Positions 54,371-63,541 are shown, numbered from the stretch's first letter. The stretch is DNA of 64,000 bases from Bradyrhizobium sp. B124 (GCF_038967635.1 NZ_CP152413.1:5150001-5214000); one strand, 5' to 3'. The notes: a model not told the origin generated them from the sequence alone. Numbers and translations are program-made.

Positions 54371-54927
54371 GCTCGCGCCTCCAAATCGATACCGTGCATG
54401 TAGCGACCATGCCCGTAGAGCAATGGCGGGCGAGGGCCCGGAGCATCGATGCTCTCGATTGCAGCGATCGCAACGAGATGGCTGCCGACGATCAATTGCT
54501 CGACCGTCCGGCATGTGAAAACCACCGACGCATCTCGCACCTTAGGTATCCCGTTCGCTCCCAACACTCTCTCTGCCGGCAAGACATGTTCATCGACGTA
54601 CTTGTCGCCATTCGGACGCGAACAAACCTCCGAAAGATGACGTTGGTCCTGACTGAGAAGATTGACGGCGAACCGCCCGAAATCGCGAACGTCCGCTGCA
54701 GTAACGGTCTTGCTGTTCAGACAGACCAGAATCGTGGGGGGATCCATGCAGATCGAGGTGAACGAATTAATCGTCATTCCCCATGGTCTACCGTCGTGCC
54801 AGGTAGTTACGACACTCACACTTCCGACAAAGTGACGCATCGCCGCCCGAAACGCATTCGCGTCCACTTCGGTTTGCGAAGACGAACATCTGGCGGCTAT
54901 TCCTCCGACTTTTTTCGCTCTCTTCAT
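54367..54927 (-). CDS. Flavin reductase (HpaC-like partner)
   Basis: 186 residues from the ATG at 54927 (CGAGGCG upstream); a TTG 19 codons earlier is rejected. FRAAMRHFVGSVSVVTTWHDG, MTINSFTSICMDPPTILVCLN and FAVNLLSQDQRHLSEVCSR are typical. Supplies FADH2 to the HpaB-type hydroxylase two genes downstream. First gene of the hydroxylase operon, divergent from the LysR gene by about 300 bases. Confidence 0.88.
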   Translation of the reverse strand: MKRAKKVGGIAARCSSSQTEVDANAFRAAMRHFVGSVSVVTTWHDGRPWGMTINSFTSICMDPPTILVCLNSKTVTAADVRDFGRFAVNLLSQDQRHLSEVCSRPNGDKYVDEHVLPAERVLGANGIPKVRDASVVFTCRTVEQLIVGSHLVAIAAIESIDAPGPRPPLLYGHGRYMHGIDLEARA

Positions 54928-55225
54928 CGCGCGCCTCGTTGCGACAATTCTTCTGTCGAAGAGGCTAGGTGGCGTCGGCGTCAAAATCTAATCGATATTT
55001 GAAATCCCAACTATCCGTGGCATGGATCACTCGGCTGCTGCGATGCAGCGACAGGATCGGATGCCCGCAAACGCGTCAATCGATGAACGAATAAGCGGAC
55101 GCTGCACACATAGCCCTTCAGCTCGGGTGAATGCCGCTCCGCCAGGTCGCGATCGTCGGCTTCGCATTTGCGTGGTGCGTTATCGTTCAGTTTGCTAGGC
55201 TCGCCCCTTTCATTGGGGGACTGCG

Positions 55226-56140
55226 ATGAACCTGCGAAACATCGATCTGAATCTCCTTGTGATCCTTGATGCTCTCCTCACCGAACGAAACGTCAGTCGA
55301 GCCGGGGAACGTATCGGGCTCAGTCAATCGGCGATGAGCGCCGCACTCGCTCGGCTTCGCGACATCTTCGGTGATCCGTTGCTCGTGCGCGCCGGCCGGG
55401 ATTTGGTCCTGACGCGAAATGCAGAAGAGCTGATCGTTCCGCTAAAAGACGCGCTGAATAGGATCGAACAGACTCTGCTGCGGCGTCCGAGTTTCGATCC
55501 CGCAAGTGATGCCAGAACATTTTCTATTAGCGCATCCGATTATGCGGGATTGGTCCTTTTGACTCCGCTCGTCCGAATGATTGCAAACGAGGCTCCGAAT
55601 GTGACCATACATCTGCTGCCCCGAGCGCGAGACGCCGCGCGCGTTTTGCAGACCAATCAGGCCGACATCGTTATCGAGCCCACCGAACTGTTCGGTTCAA
55701 GTGATTACCCGAGCTGCGCGCTGCTGAGCGATCGCTGGCTTTGCGCCGTCGATGCCGATCACCCTGATATCGCCGGTGATGTGCTTACCGAGGAACAATT
55801 TCTTCAATTGCCCCACCTCGTTTACGGGATCGGCACTGATAGGCAACTGAACCTCGCCGACCAGCACCTTGCAAACGCGGGCATAGCCCGCCGCATCCAG
55901 GTGACGGTTGAAAGCTTTCTGCTCAATCCGTTTCTAATTCAGGGGACTCGATTGGTGAGTCTCGTCCTGGAGCGGGCCGCCAAGAAGCTAGCCGCGACAT
56001 TGAAGATTAGATTGCTCGCGCCTCCGCACGCCCTCCCGGATATTCATGAGGCCATGTACTGGCACCCCCGCCATACTACCGACCCAGGACATAAGTGGCT
56101 GCGCGAAAAGCTTTCATCCGTGGCCAAAGAAATGAGCTGA
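55226..56140 (+). CDS. LysR-family regulator, NodD/PcaQ-like group
   Basis: 304 residues. MNLRNIDLNLLVILDALLTERNVSRAGERIGLSQSAMSAALARLRDIFGDPLLVR is the HTH of the group that includes NodD and related LysR proteins; the effector domain follows. Divergent from the hydroxylase operon, the usual place for its activator, with an aromatic inducer. The 298-base gap must hold both promoters; a GCTAGG -10-like element occurs just before the start. Confidence 0.88.
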   Translation: MNLRNIDLNLLVILDALLTERNVSRAGERIGLSQSAMSAALARLRDIFGDPLLVRAGRDLVLTRNAEELIVPLKDALNRIEQTLLRRPSFDPASDARTFSISASDYAGLVLLTPLVRMIANEAPNVTIHLLPRARDAARVLQTNQADIVIEPTELFGSSDYPSCALLSDRWLCAVDADHPDIAGDVLTEEQFLQLPHLVYGIGTDRQLNLADQHLANAGIARRIQVTVESFLLNPFLIQGTRLVSLVLERAAKKLAATLKIRLLAPPHALPDIHEAMYWHPRHTTDPGHKWLREKLSSVAKEMS

Positions 56141-56203
56141 ACCTGAAACATCCAGAAGTTTCGCGACACCCCGTGGGCGGACGGCGGCGACGGCGGCGAT
56201 TGT

Positions 56204-56224
56204 GCGCCTGCGCCAAGCAGGCGC
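56204..56224. terminator. Hairpin after the LysR gene
   Basis: GCGCCTGC (56204-56211) and GCAGGCGC (56217-56224) form an 8-bp stem around GCCAA, 64 bases after the LysR stop. No T-run follows. Confidence 0.35.
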
Positions 56225-56386
56225 CCCAGCCTACGAATTTACCTATTCATACGGACAATTCTTGAATTATTGCCGAGACTTATCCATTAGCAGCAATCGC
56301 TCTGCAATCAGGTCAATCGCTCGGGGGCGACGGCACGTTCGGCCAGGTAGACCTTTACGATTACCGGCTTTCGAACCAAGGTCGCC

Positions 56387-57313
56387 ATGTCCGAGTTCCC
56401 GAAGGGCGCTCCTTCGCCCGCCTCGATTGTTGACGCGCTGAAAGCGGTGGCTGGCGATCCGCCAAAAGCGCGCGCCAGCTTTGCCAAAGGCCAATGCGTC
56501 CACGGCACCTACATTCCGTCAAATCAGGCGGAAGAAATTACTAGATCGCGAAGCTTCACAAGACCATCACGCGTGTTGGCGCGCTTCTCGGTGGGCGACG
56601 GCGATCCCAATGTGGCGGATAGCGAAAATCTCGTGCCGCGCGGCTTCAGCTTCAGACTCGGCAACAGCAACCATCGCTCAGACATCCTTGCACAAGACTG
56701 TCCCGTTCATTATGCACGGACGCTTGAGCAGATGATAGCGTTCCTCGAGGTACGCGTTCCGGGCCCCGATGGAAAGCTGGATTCGGAAAAAATCCGAGCG
56801 TTCTCTGCTGCTAATCCCGAAACACTGCATCAAGTCAACTACATCGCCGCGCGGCCGCCGCCGGCGAGCTTTGCCAGCACGACCTATTGGGGTGTGCATT
56901 GCTTTCCTGCCACCAATGCGATGGACGAGACACGGTTCATCAAATTCAAGATCGCGCCGGTCGGCGGCGAAGTGGCGCTGACCGAATCGCCCGCGAACAC
57001 GAGGTCAATTGACTTCCTGCACACCGAACTCAAACGGCGTGTCAAGAAAGGCAATATGCGCTTCAGCGTAATGGCGCTGCTTGACCGGCCCAATGACCCT
57101 ATCATGGACCTGACTGTTCGATGGCCCGATGAGGATAATCGCGAGGCAGTGCGCCTTGGTACGATAGTGATCACCGGCATCGAGCCAAACGAAGCTTGCG
57201 ATGGCTCCATGTTCGATCCAGCAAAACTTGCCGAAGGCATTGGCCACCCGCACGACGAGATCTTTGCTGCGCGGGCCGTGGCCTACGCCATCTCGCTGAA
57301 GATGCGCCGCTGA
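56387..57313 (+). CDS. Catalase-family (SrpA-like) heme protein with altered distal site
   Basis: 308 residues, the short catalase-related peroxidase fold. RPSRVLARFSVGDGDPNVAD and LVPRGFSFRLG are the heme-pocket strands; the proximal Tyr is probably in ARAVAYAISL near the end. Where catalases have RxxHAKG with the essential distal His, this protein reads RASFAKG, so Phe replaces His; a nearby His is in QCVHGTY. It may lack catalase activity. No signal peptide, unlike periplasmic SrpA. Alone on its strand and convergent with an AraC gene. Confidence 0.82.
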   Translation: MSEFPKGAPSPASIVDALKAVAGDPPKARASFAKGQCVHGTYIPSNQAEEITRSRSFTRPSRVLARFSVGDGDPNVADSENLVPRGFSFRLGNSNHRSDILAQDCPVHYARTLEQMIAFLEVRVPGPDGKLDSEKIRAFSAANPETLHQVNYIAARPPPASFASTTYWGVHCFPATNAMDETRFIKFKIAPVGGEVALTESPANTRSIDFLHTELKRRVKKGNMRFSVMALLDRPNDPIMDLTVRWPDEDNREAVRLGTIVITGIEPNEACDGSMFDPAKLAEGIGHPHDEIFAARAVAYAISLKMRR

Positions 57314-57333
57314 TCGGACGCGCTGCCGCGCAT

Positions 57334-58272
57334 TTACCCAGAATCACGCATCCCTTCGGACAGGCCGAGCTTTTCGCGGCGCCATACTCCCGGGCTGATC
57401 CCGACCGTGGCCGTAAACACCCGCGTGAAGTGACTCTGGTTGGCAAAGCCGGCCGATATCGCAATCTCGGCCAAGGGCAACTCGCGCACCGTCATCAGCT
57501 GCTTTGCGGCCTTCACGCGCTGGCGAAGCAGCCACTGATGCGGCGGCAAGCCGGCGGAGCTACGAAAAGCCCGTGAAAAATAGCTCACCGAAAGGTCGAA
57601 CTCAGCTGCAATTTGTTGTAGCGAAAGTTCTCCGCCCAGATCGGCATCCAGCCTTTCGCAGGCCCGTTTCAACTGCCAAGGCGCGAGACCGCCGTGGACC
57701 GACTTAGTGACGCGCATTCTGCCATAGGTCTGCGCGACGTGCGCCGTAAGTGCGAGCATCGTGTAATCGATGAAGAGCCGGCTGGTCTCGGTCGGCCGGC
57801 GTAGCGCTGGCAGGAGCGCCCCACCGATATGACGGACGACTGCGTCGTCATGGCCGACGCCAAGCTGACAAGGCAGCTGACCAACGCGCGGTGCACGGAA
57901 TTGCTCGGCGATGCCGTCGAGCGCTGAGCGCGGAAGATAGAAATGGAGAGAGTGGAACGGCTTGTTGATAACGAAGCGCAGATCCGTCTTCATGTCATAC
58001 AGATACGTTGCGCCCGCTCGGATATCGGCCTTGGTAACACATTTGCCGTGTGCCCAGAGCTCGCAGCTCGGGTAGTCGTTAAGTTTCAGGCTAACAACAA
58101 AGGAGTCCTCAAGGGGCATCGCGCCGGAAAGGCTTCGCGCGGGGGCATCATCGCGGGTCTCAGTGACGGCGATTTCGGTGTTGCGCAGCGAACGCGTAAT
58201 CAACGAGGACGGTTGCTGCTCAAGGCGACAGAACTGCTTGGCATTCTCGCCGTAGAAACCCCTCTCTGTCAT
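57334..58272 (-). CDS. AraC-family regulator, duplicated unit copy 1
   Basis: 312 residues. A sensor domain (SLKLNDYPSCELWAHGKCVTK, FHSLHFYLPRSALDGIAEQ) precedes an AraC DNA-binding domain (LSLQQIAAEFDLSVSYFSRAF, AEIAISAGFANQSHFTRVF). The C-terminal stretch LMTVRELPLAEIAISAGFAN is identical in the neighbouring copy. Convergent with the catalase-like gene; its target is unknown. Confidence 0.88.
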   Translation of the reverse strand: MTERGFYGENAKQFCRLEQQPSSLITRSLRNTEIAVTETRDDAPARSLSGAMPLEDSFVVSLKLNDYPSCELWAHGKCVTKADIRAGATYLYDMKTDLRFVINKPFHSLHFYLPRSALDGIAEQFRAPRVGQLPCQLGVGHDDAVVRHIGGALLPALRRPTETSRLFIDYTMLALTAHVAQTYGRMRVTKSVHGGLAPWQLKRACERLDADLGGELSLQQIAAEFDLSVSYFSRAFRSSAGLPPHQWLLRQRVKAAKQLMTVRELPLAEIAISAGFANQSHFTRVFTATVGISPGVWRREKLGLSEGMRDSG

Positions 58273-59733
58273 GTGGCCGGTCTCATCGCTGGTAGCTGGG
58301 CCAGGCGGTTCTCGCTCGCCTGCGGGCTGCGTTCATTACCCTATTACGCGAAAGACATCGATCAACGATGCTGACCTAGCGCCTACGGGCCACTCATCAC
58401 ACGACGTCAGGCAAGCAGAGATTGAAGCCGGGTTCAGGCAAAACACAGCCGTTCTGGAACACAACCCGCAATTCTCGCATTGGCCGGCATCACGTATCCC
58501 CTCCGGACATGCCGAGCTTTTCGCGGCGCCACACGCCCGGGCTGATCCCGAGCGTGGCCGTAAACACCCGCGTAAAGTGACTTTGGTTGGCAAAGCCGGC
58601 AGATATCGCGATCTCGGCCAATGGCAACTCACGCACTGTCATCAACTGCTTCGCAGCCTTCAGGCGCTGGCGAAGCAGCCATTGATGAGGCGGCAGACCG
58701 GTGGAACCGCGAAAGGCACGTGAGAAATGGCCGACCGAAAGGCCAAATTCAGCCGCGATCTGTTGCAGCGAAAGTTTACCGCCCAGATCGGAATCTAGCC
58801 TTTCACAAGCTCGCCTTACCTGCCAAGGCGCGAGGCTGCCACGAGCCGACCTGGTGACGCGCTGCAGTCCACCATAGGCCTGTGCGATATGCGCGCCGAA
58901 CGCGAGCATCATGTGATCAATGAAAAGTTGGTTCGCTTCGTCCGGTCGACGCAGCGCTTGCAGCAGCGACGCCCCGACATGGCGCATCACGTCGTCGTCA
59001 TGACCAGTACCAAATTGACAGGCAAGATCATCGGCGTGTGGCGCGCCCGCTTCTTCAGCAACACGATCGAGCGCCGAACGTGGCAGATAAAACTGGATTG
59101 AATGGAACGGCTTGTCGATCACATAGCGAGGATCTTGCCTGAGATCATACAGCCACGTCGTACCGGCCTTGACATCCGCCTTCGTGACACACTTACCGTG
59201 CTTCCAGAGTTCGCACTCCGGATAGTCGTGAAGTTTCAGGCTGACGATATAAGCCTCGTCTGCCATCGACCCCGAGAGACCTGGCACAGGATTGTCATTC
59301 TGCGTTTCGCTGGCGGCAAGATCAATTCCGCGCGTTGAGCGGGTTACCAGCGAGCTTGGCACGTCTTTCAGGTGCAGGTACTGCCTGACCCTCTGTCCGA
59401 AGGTGCCTGCCTGGGTCATGGATGTCGGTTCTCATCGCAAGGGGTCGGGGCGAGCGGTTCTTCAATCGCCGCGCCCGCAATTATCAGGGATCGGCACGCT
59501 GCGGTCTAGATTTGGAGCGACACGAACGGCCATTATGACCGCTTTACGACGCGACATTTTCCGCAGGGATTTCAACACTCACGGCGCGATCGAGGACAAA
59601 ACCTATCAGCGAGGCTGACCTAAAGTCTACGGCCACCGATCACAAGGACGTTAAGCAAGCGAAGCCTCAAGCAGAATTTGGCAAAACACCTCCGTTTTAG
59701 GAAAGAAACCGTAGTTCTCCGCGCCTAGAACGC
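57340..59733. repeat. Tandem duplication of about 1.15 kb containing an AraC gene
   Basis: Unit 1 is about 57340-58486, unit 2 about 58487-59733. They share the AraC gene and the upstream stretch: AACACAGCCGTTCTGG at 58442 parallels AACACCTCCGTTTTAG at 59685, and ATGCTGACCTAGCGCC parallels AGGCTGACCTAAAGTC. The junction falls directly at the end of the second AraC gene. Boundaries are by eye, good to about 10 bases. Confidence 0.6.
58490..59419 (-). CDS. AraC-family regulator, duplicated unit copy 2
   Basis: 309 residues. Sensor domain SLKLHDYPECELWKHGKCVTK and FHSIQFYLPRSALDRVAEE; DNA-binding domain KLSLQQIAAEFGLSVGHFSR and AEIAISAGFANQSHFTRVF. Very similar to copy 1 throughout and nearly identical over the last 80 residues. 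Same direction as copy 1. Confidence 0.88.
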   Translation of the reverse strand: MTQAGTFGQRVRQYLHLKDVPSSLVTRSTRGIDLAASETQNDNPVPGLSGSMADEAYIVSLKLHDYPECELWKHGKCVTKADVKAGTTWLYDLRQDPRYVIDKPFHSIQFYLPRSALDRVAEEAGAPHADDLACQFGTGHDDDVMRHVGASLLQALRRPDEANQLFIDHMMLAFGAHIAQAYGGLQRVTRSARGSLAPWQVRRACERLDSDLGGKLSLQQIAAEFGLSVGHFSRAFRGSTGLPPHQWLLRQRLKAAKQLMTVRELPLAEIAISAGFANQSHFTRVFTATLGISPGVWRREKLGMSGGDT

Positions 59734-59833
59734 GCAGCGAACGCTCGCAGCATTCACCGGCATCTCCTACGAGCAGACACAAGGCGGCGACTTCGCGTGA
59801 GCACGTGGAGTCGAGCCGGTAGCGCGTGCGCAT
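59651..59833 (-). CDS. Possible small cysteine-rich protein
   Basis: 60 residues from ATG with GGAGG close upstream: MRTRYRLDSTCSREVAALCL, then LVGDAGECCERSLRVLGAEN and YGFFPKTEVFCQILLEASLA. Five Cys. The last third (ENYGFFPKTEVFC) has a degraded counterpart at 58372-58486 reading ENCGLCSRTAVFC, because it lies in the duplicated unit. Lies upstream of AraC copy 2 on the same strand and divergent from the next AraC gene. The rest of 59420-59857 shows nothing. Confidence 0.4.
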   Translation of the reverse strand: MRTRYRLDSTCSREVAALCLLVGDAGECCERSLRVLGAENYGFFPKTEVFCQILLEASLA

Positions 59834-59857
59834 GGCCTCCGATACGAGCAAAAGCCA

Positions 59858-60826
59858 ATGAGCCACCCGATCCAACACGATGCCCCAGAGTACTCACCAG
59901 CCTCGTCCGAGCTACATCAACGAGAGTCGCTCAGCCACGAGTATCGCGCCGCCGATGCGGAAATGGCGCGCGTGCTCGGGACGACACCATTCCGCATGGC
60001 TTTGGATTCTTCTGGCGCTGGGATTGCGCATTGGAAGCACGACCCGTTGCACGACGTCGTCGAACCTATGAGCCACCATGTCATCATGGCCTATAACGGC
60101 TTGACACAGCGCGTGGAGCGGCAGTCAGGAAAATCGGTCGAGATTGGAACGTTCCGTCGCGGCGCTGTGATCATCATTCCGGAAGGATCGAGCTCGCGAT
60201 GGGACATTCCGAAACCCGTCGATGTCGTTCAACTCTATCTTCCTCACGCAACACTCAAGCGCGTTGCCGAAGAAGTTGCCACAGGCACACCGAACGATCT
60301 CCTGGAGCGAACGGGACATCCGGATCCCGTCACTTCCCGATTACTCTTGGGCGCGGCGGGTGTGCTGGACGGCCATGGTGCTCTCGAGGGCCATGGGGCT
60401 CTGGATCGGCTATTCAGGCATCAATTGACGGACCTGTTGGCCCTGCGGCTTTTGGCTACACATACCGGATCGAAAACCAAATTGCAGGCGACCATCGGCG
60501 GACTTTCGCCGAAGGTCCTGGCTCGCGCCATCGAGCGCCTGCGCTCGGAGAGCGATGAGGATGTCTCCCTCGATGCGCTTGCGTCAGATGCGGGCATATC
60601 CCGCTTCCACTTTTGCCGCGCCTTCAAAGAAAGCACCGGGCTTTCCCCTCATGCTTGGCTGCGGCAGCACCGTCTCGAGCGGGCGATGAATATCCTTCGG
60701 GGTACTGACGAATCGATCGCTTTGGTGGCGGCGGAGCTCGGCTATGCCTCGCAGACAGCCTTCGCCGCAGCCTTTAGACGCCTGACCGGCGAGACGCCCG
60801 CCGATTGGCGGCGTCACGTGCGCTAA
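59858..60826 (+). CDS. AraC-family regulator, second tandem pair, copy 1
   Basis: 322 residues. Sensor with IAHWKHDPLHDVVEPMSHHVI and VDVVQLYLPHATLKRVAEE; DNA-binding domain VSLDALASDAGISRFHFCRAFKESTGLSPHAWLR and LVAAELGYASQTAFAAAF. It is related to the minus-strand pair (the YLPRSAL--VAEE motif is shared), so all four descend from one ancestor. Contains an 18-base in-frame tandem repeat, described separately. Confidence 0.88.
   Translation: MSHPIQHDAPEYSPASSELHQRESLSHEYRAADAEMARVLGTTPFRMALDSSGAGIAHWKHDPLHDVVEPMSHHVIMAYNGLTQRVERQSGKSVEIGTFRRGAVIIIPEGSSSRWDIPKPVDVVQLYLPHATLKRVAEEVATGTPNDLLERTGHPDPVTSRLLLGAAGVLDGHGALEGHGALDRLFRHQLTDLLALRLLATHTGSKTKLQATIGGLSPKVLARAIERLRSESDEDVSLDALASDAGISRFHFCRAFKESTGLSPHAWLRQHRLERAMNILRGTDESIALVAAELGYASQTAFAAAFRRLTGETPADWRRHVR
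60371..60406 (+). repeat. In-frame 18-base tandem repeat in an AraC gene
   Basis: GGCCATGGTGCTCTCGAG (60371) is followed by GGCCATGGGGCTCTGGAT (60389), giving GHGALE-GHGALD in the linker between sensor and DNA-binding domains. The neighbouring paralogue lacks the extra unit. Confidence 0.8.
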
Positions 60827-60876
60827 TACAATCGCTTGAGAGCAACGAAGTGTCTTCTGACCCCGAGGACCGCTCC

Positions 60877-61830
60877 ATGAACACTCCGGTCGTGCACGAT
60901 CATTTGCAGGCATCTCAACCTCGTCCGTCCGGCGCAGGATCGAACAATTTGCCCGTCAGCGATCTGCATCCTGCCGACGCGGAGATGGCGCGTGTACTGA
61001 AGACATCGCCACTCCAAATAGCTTCCGACCCTTCCAATGGCTCCATCGCGCATTGGAAGCATGGAGCCCTGCACGACGTGGTTGAGCCCATGGCCGACCA
61101 CGTTATCATGACCTACCCAACGGGCGTTCAGCGCCTCGAGCGACGGTCCGGAAAATCGGTTGCTGTTGGGACGGCGCGATCGGGTGTAGTGACGATCATT
61201 CCGGCGGGTTCGCGAGCCAGATGGGATATTCCTGGCTTTGTGGATGTCATCCAACTCTATCTCCCTCATGCAACACTCGAACGCGTTGCTCGCGAAGCCG
61301 AAGTTCCTGCGCCCGGCGATCTCCGGGAGCGCACGGGACATCCAGACGCCCTCACATCCTCGTTGCTGATAAGCGCTGCGGATTTGCTGGAGGGCAATGC
61401 GGCAATAGACGCGCTGTTGAGACAGCAACTGACCGACACTGTGGCGACGCGTATTCTCGCTGAGCACGCCGACGCGTCAACCGCATTCGGGCCGATCACT
61501 GGGGGACTTTCTCCACATGCACTGCGACGGGCGATCGAGCGCTTGGGTTCGGACAGTGATGCTGACGTCTCTCTTGCGGCTCTCGCCACCGACGCCGGCC
61601 TGTCTCGTTTTCATTTTTGTCGCGCCTTCAAGGAAAGCACGGGGCTTTCGCCCCATGCTTGGCTACGTCAACAGCGGCTCGAGCGGGCGATGAACTTGCT
61701 CCGCGATACCGACGCGGCTATCGCGGCGGTGGCCGCGGAACTGGGCTATGCTTCTCAAACGGCCTTCACCGCAGCGTTCAGGAATCTGACCGGAGAAACA
61801 CCGAGCGATTGGCGACGACGCATGCGCTAA
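60877..61830 (+). CDS. AraC-family regulator, second tandem pair, copy 2
   Basis: 317 residues from the ATG at 60877 (GAGGACCGC upstream); an earlier in-frame start overlapping the previous gene is rejected. Sensor IAHWKHGALHDVVEPMADHVI and VDVIQLYLPHATLERVARE; DNA-binding VSLAALATDAGLSRFHFCRAFKESTGLSPHAWLR and AVAAELGYASQTAFTAAF. Starts 50 bases after copy 1. The following flavoprotein and MBL genes are its nearest possible targets. Confidence 0.88.
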   Translation: MNTPVVHDHLQASQPRPSGAGSNNLPVSDLHPADAEMARVLKTSPLQIASDPSNGSIAHWKHGALHDVVEPMADHVIMTYPTGVQRLERRSGKSVAVGTARSGVVTIIPAGSRARWDIPGFVDVIQLYLPHATLERVAREAEVPAPGDLRERTGHPDALTSSLLISAADLLEGNAAIDALLRQQLTDTVATRILAEHADASTAFGPITGGLSPHALRRAIERLGSDSDADVSLAALATDAGLSRFHFCRAFKESTGLSPHAWLRQQRLERAMNLLRDTDAAIAAVAAELGYASQTAFTAAFRNLTGETPSDWRRRMR

Positions 61831-61930
61831 CCGCAATCTCTCTTCAAAGACGTCAATCTCGCTGGCGCGGTTGCAGGTTTGATCCGCTAGATAAACAGGG
61901 TGCCCACGATCCATTAGACGGAGACGGACA

Positions 61931-62224
61931 ATGATCTGGAAGCGCTTCGTGAGCCTCCCCTCTTTCGAACCACGACGAAGGATCGTCGCGACCACAATCG
62001 TGTACGGACTTTCACTGGCAGTTCGCTTCACATCAGCAACCGGTGATGAGGTGGAAATTCCGCCGCAGTCACTGCAGCACCCCAATCCAGGGATGTCCAT
62101 CGTGACAAGGGACAGCGCCCAACTCCCCTACGCTGAATGGATTCCGAGCACCCCTCGGCCAATCTTGCTGCGCAGCGAATATCCGCGGCGAACACCGCCG
62201 GTCGCAGGCTGTCTCTCGCCCTAG
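61931..62224 (+). CDS. Possible small basic protein, unknown
   Basis: 97 residues from an ATG preceded by GGAGACGGACA. MIWKRFVSLPSFEPRRRIVA then TTIVYGLSLAVRF could be a weak membrane segment; the rest is polar with many Pro. No family recognised; may be spurious. Confidence 0.35.
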   Translation: MIWKRFVSLPSFEPRRRIVATTIVYGLSLAVRFTSATGDEVEIPPQSLQHPNPGMSIVTRDSAQLPYAEWIPSTPRPILLRSEYPRRTPPVAGCLSP

Positions 62225-62338
62225 ACTACCGATTTCGTCTCACGTCTTCGCGCCATCATTGTCTGCAGAACGCTTGCCGCAAAAGCGGCGACGATGGCGC
62301 GCGCATGCCCGGAAGAACCGAACCACAGGAGTAGTCAC

Positions 62339-63541
62339 ATGAGACTCGTCATCATCGGCGCCGGCTTCGCCGGCATGTATGCCGCACTTTCCGCCGCCCG
62401 CCTGCGCGATATCCACGGCGTTTCGTCCGATACGTTTGAGATCGTGCTGGTCGCGCCGGAGCCCGCACTCGTGATTCGTCCGCGGCTCTATGAATCGAAG
62501 CCAGAGACCCTGACAGCGCCGCTCTCGGATGTGCTGAACGCCATCGACGTCACCTATATGCGGGGCAGCGCGGGGACGGTCGCCACGAAGTCCCGCACCG
62601 TAACCATTGCGACCGCAACGGGCACTAATGAGCTCTCCTACGACCGTCTGGTCGTGGCCACCGGCAGCCGGCTGTTCCGACCGGACATTCCCGGCCTTTC
62701 CGCGCACGGTTTCAGCGTTGATCAGCTCGACGATGCCATTGCGCTCGACAAGCATCTGCATGGCCTGGCAGGCCGGCCGGCAAGCAGCGGACGCGATACC
62801 GTGGTCGTTGCCGGCGGCGGTTTCACCGGCATCGAGGCTGCTACCGAGATGCCGGCGCGACTACGTGCGATCCTCGGCAAGGATGCCAAGCCGCGCATCA
62901 TCATCGTCGAAAGGAACGCCGCGGTCGCACCGAACATGGGCTCGGATTCTCGTCCGGTCATTGAGGACGCACTGCGCAAGCTGGGGATCGAAACGCGGGT
63001 CGCTACCGGCGTCGCATCGCTCGACGAAGGCGGTGTCACGCTGTCCGACGGTGAGCGCATTGAAGCGGCGACCGTGGTTTGGGCGGCGGGCATCCGTGCC
63101 GCTCCGCTAGCCGCGGAGATTCCGGGCGAGCGTGACAGGTTCGGCCGACTGCTGGTCGATCGTGACTTGCGCGTTCCGGGGGTGGCTGGCGTCTTTGCCA
63201 CCGGCGACGCCGCACGTGCGGCATGCGACGATGCCGGCAACTACGCACTGATGTCGTGCCAGCATGCGACCCGCATGGGCGCCTTTGCCGGCCACAACGC
63301 CGCCGCCGAGCTGCTGGGCAAGCCGACCAAACCTTATCACCAGAAAGTCTACGTCACCTGTCTCGACCTTGGCGAGGCTGGCGCGCTGTTCACGCGCGGA
63401 TGGGAGCGCAAGCTCGAAATCGTCGGCGATGACGCCAAGAAGACCAAGCGCGAGATCAACACCGTCTGGATCTATCCGCCGAAAGCCGATCGCGCTGCAG
63501 CTCTCGCTTCAGCAGATCCGGAACAGGTAGTGAATCTCTAG
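62339..63541 (+). CDS. NAD(P)/FAD-dependent oxidoreductase, NDH-2-like
   Basis: 400 residues from the ATG at 62339, preceded by CACAGGAGTAGTCAC. FAD motif VIIGAGFAGMYAALSAAR at about 4-21, NAD motif VVVAGGGFTGIEAATEM at about 158-174, and GVFATGDAARA near 285, the layout of type II NADH dehydrogenases and related flavoproteins. No C-terminal membrane anchor is evident, so it may be soluble. Followed 93 bases later by an MBL-fold gene. Confidence 0.9.
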   Translation: MRLVIIGAGFAGMYAALSAARLRDIHGVSSDTFEIVLVAPEPALVIRPRLYESKPETLTAPLSDVLNAIDVTYMRGSAGTVATKSRTVTIATATGTNELSYDRLVVATGSRLFRPDIPGLSAHGFSVDQLDDAIALDKHLHGLAGRPASSGRDTVVVAGGGFTGIEAATEMPARLRAILGKDAKPRIIIVERNAAVAPNMGSDSRPVIEDALRKLGIETRVATGVASLDEGGVTLSDGERIEAATVVWAAGIRAAPLAAEIPGERDRFGRLLVDRDLRVPGVAGVFATGDAARAACDDAGNYALMSCQHATRMGAFAGHNAAAELLGKPTKPYHQKVYVTCLDLGEAGALFTRGWERKLEIVGDDAKKTKREINTVWIYPPKADRAAALASADPEQVVNL

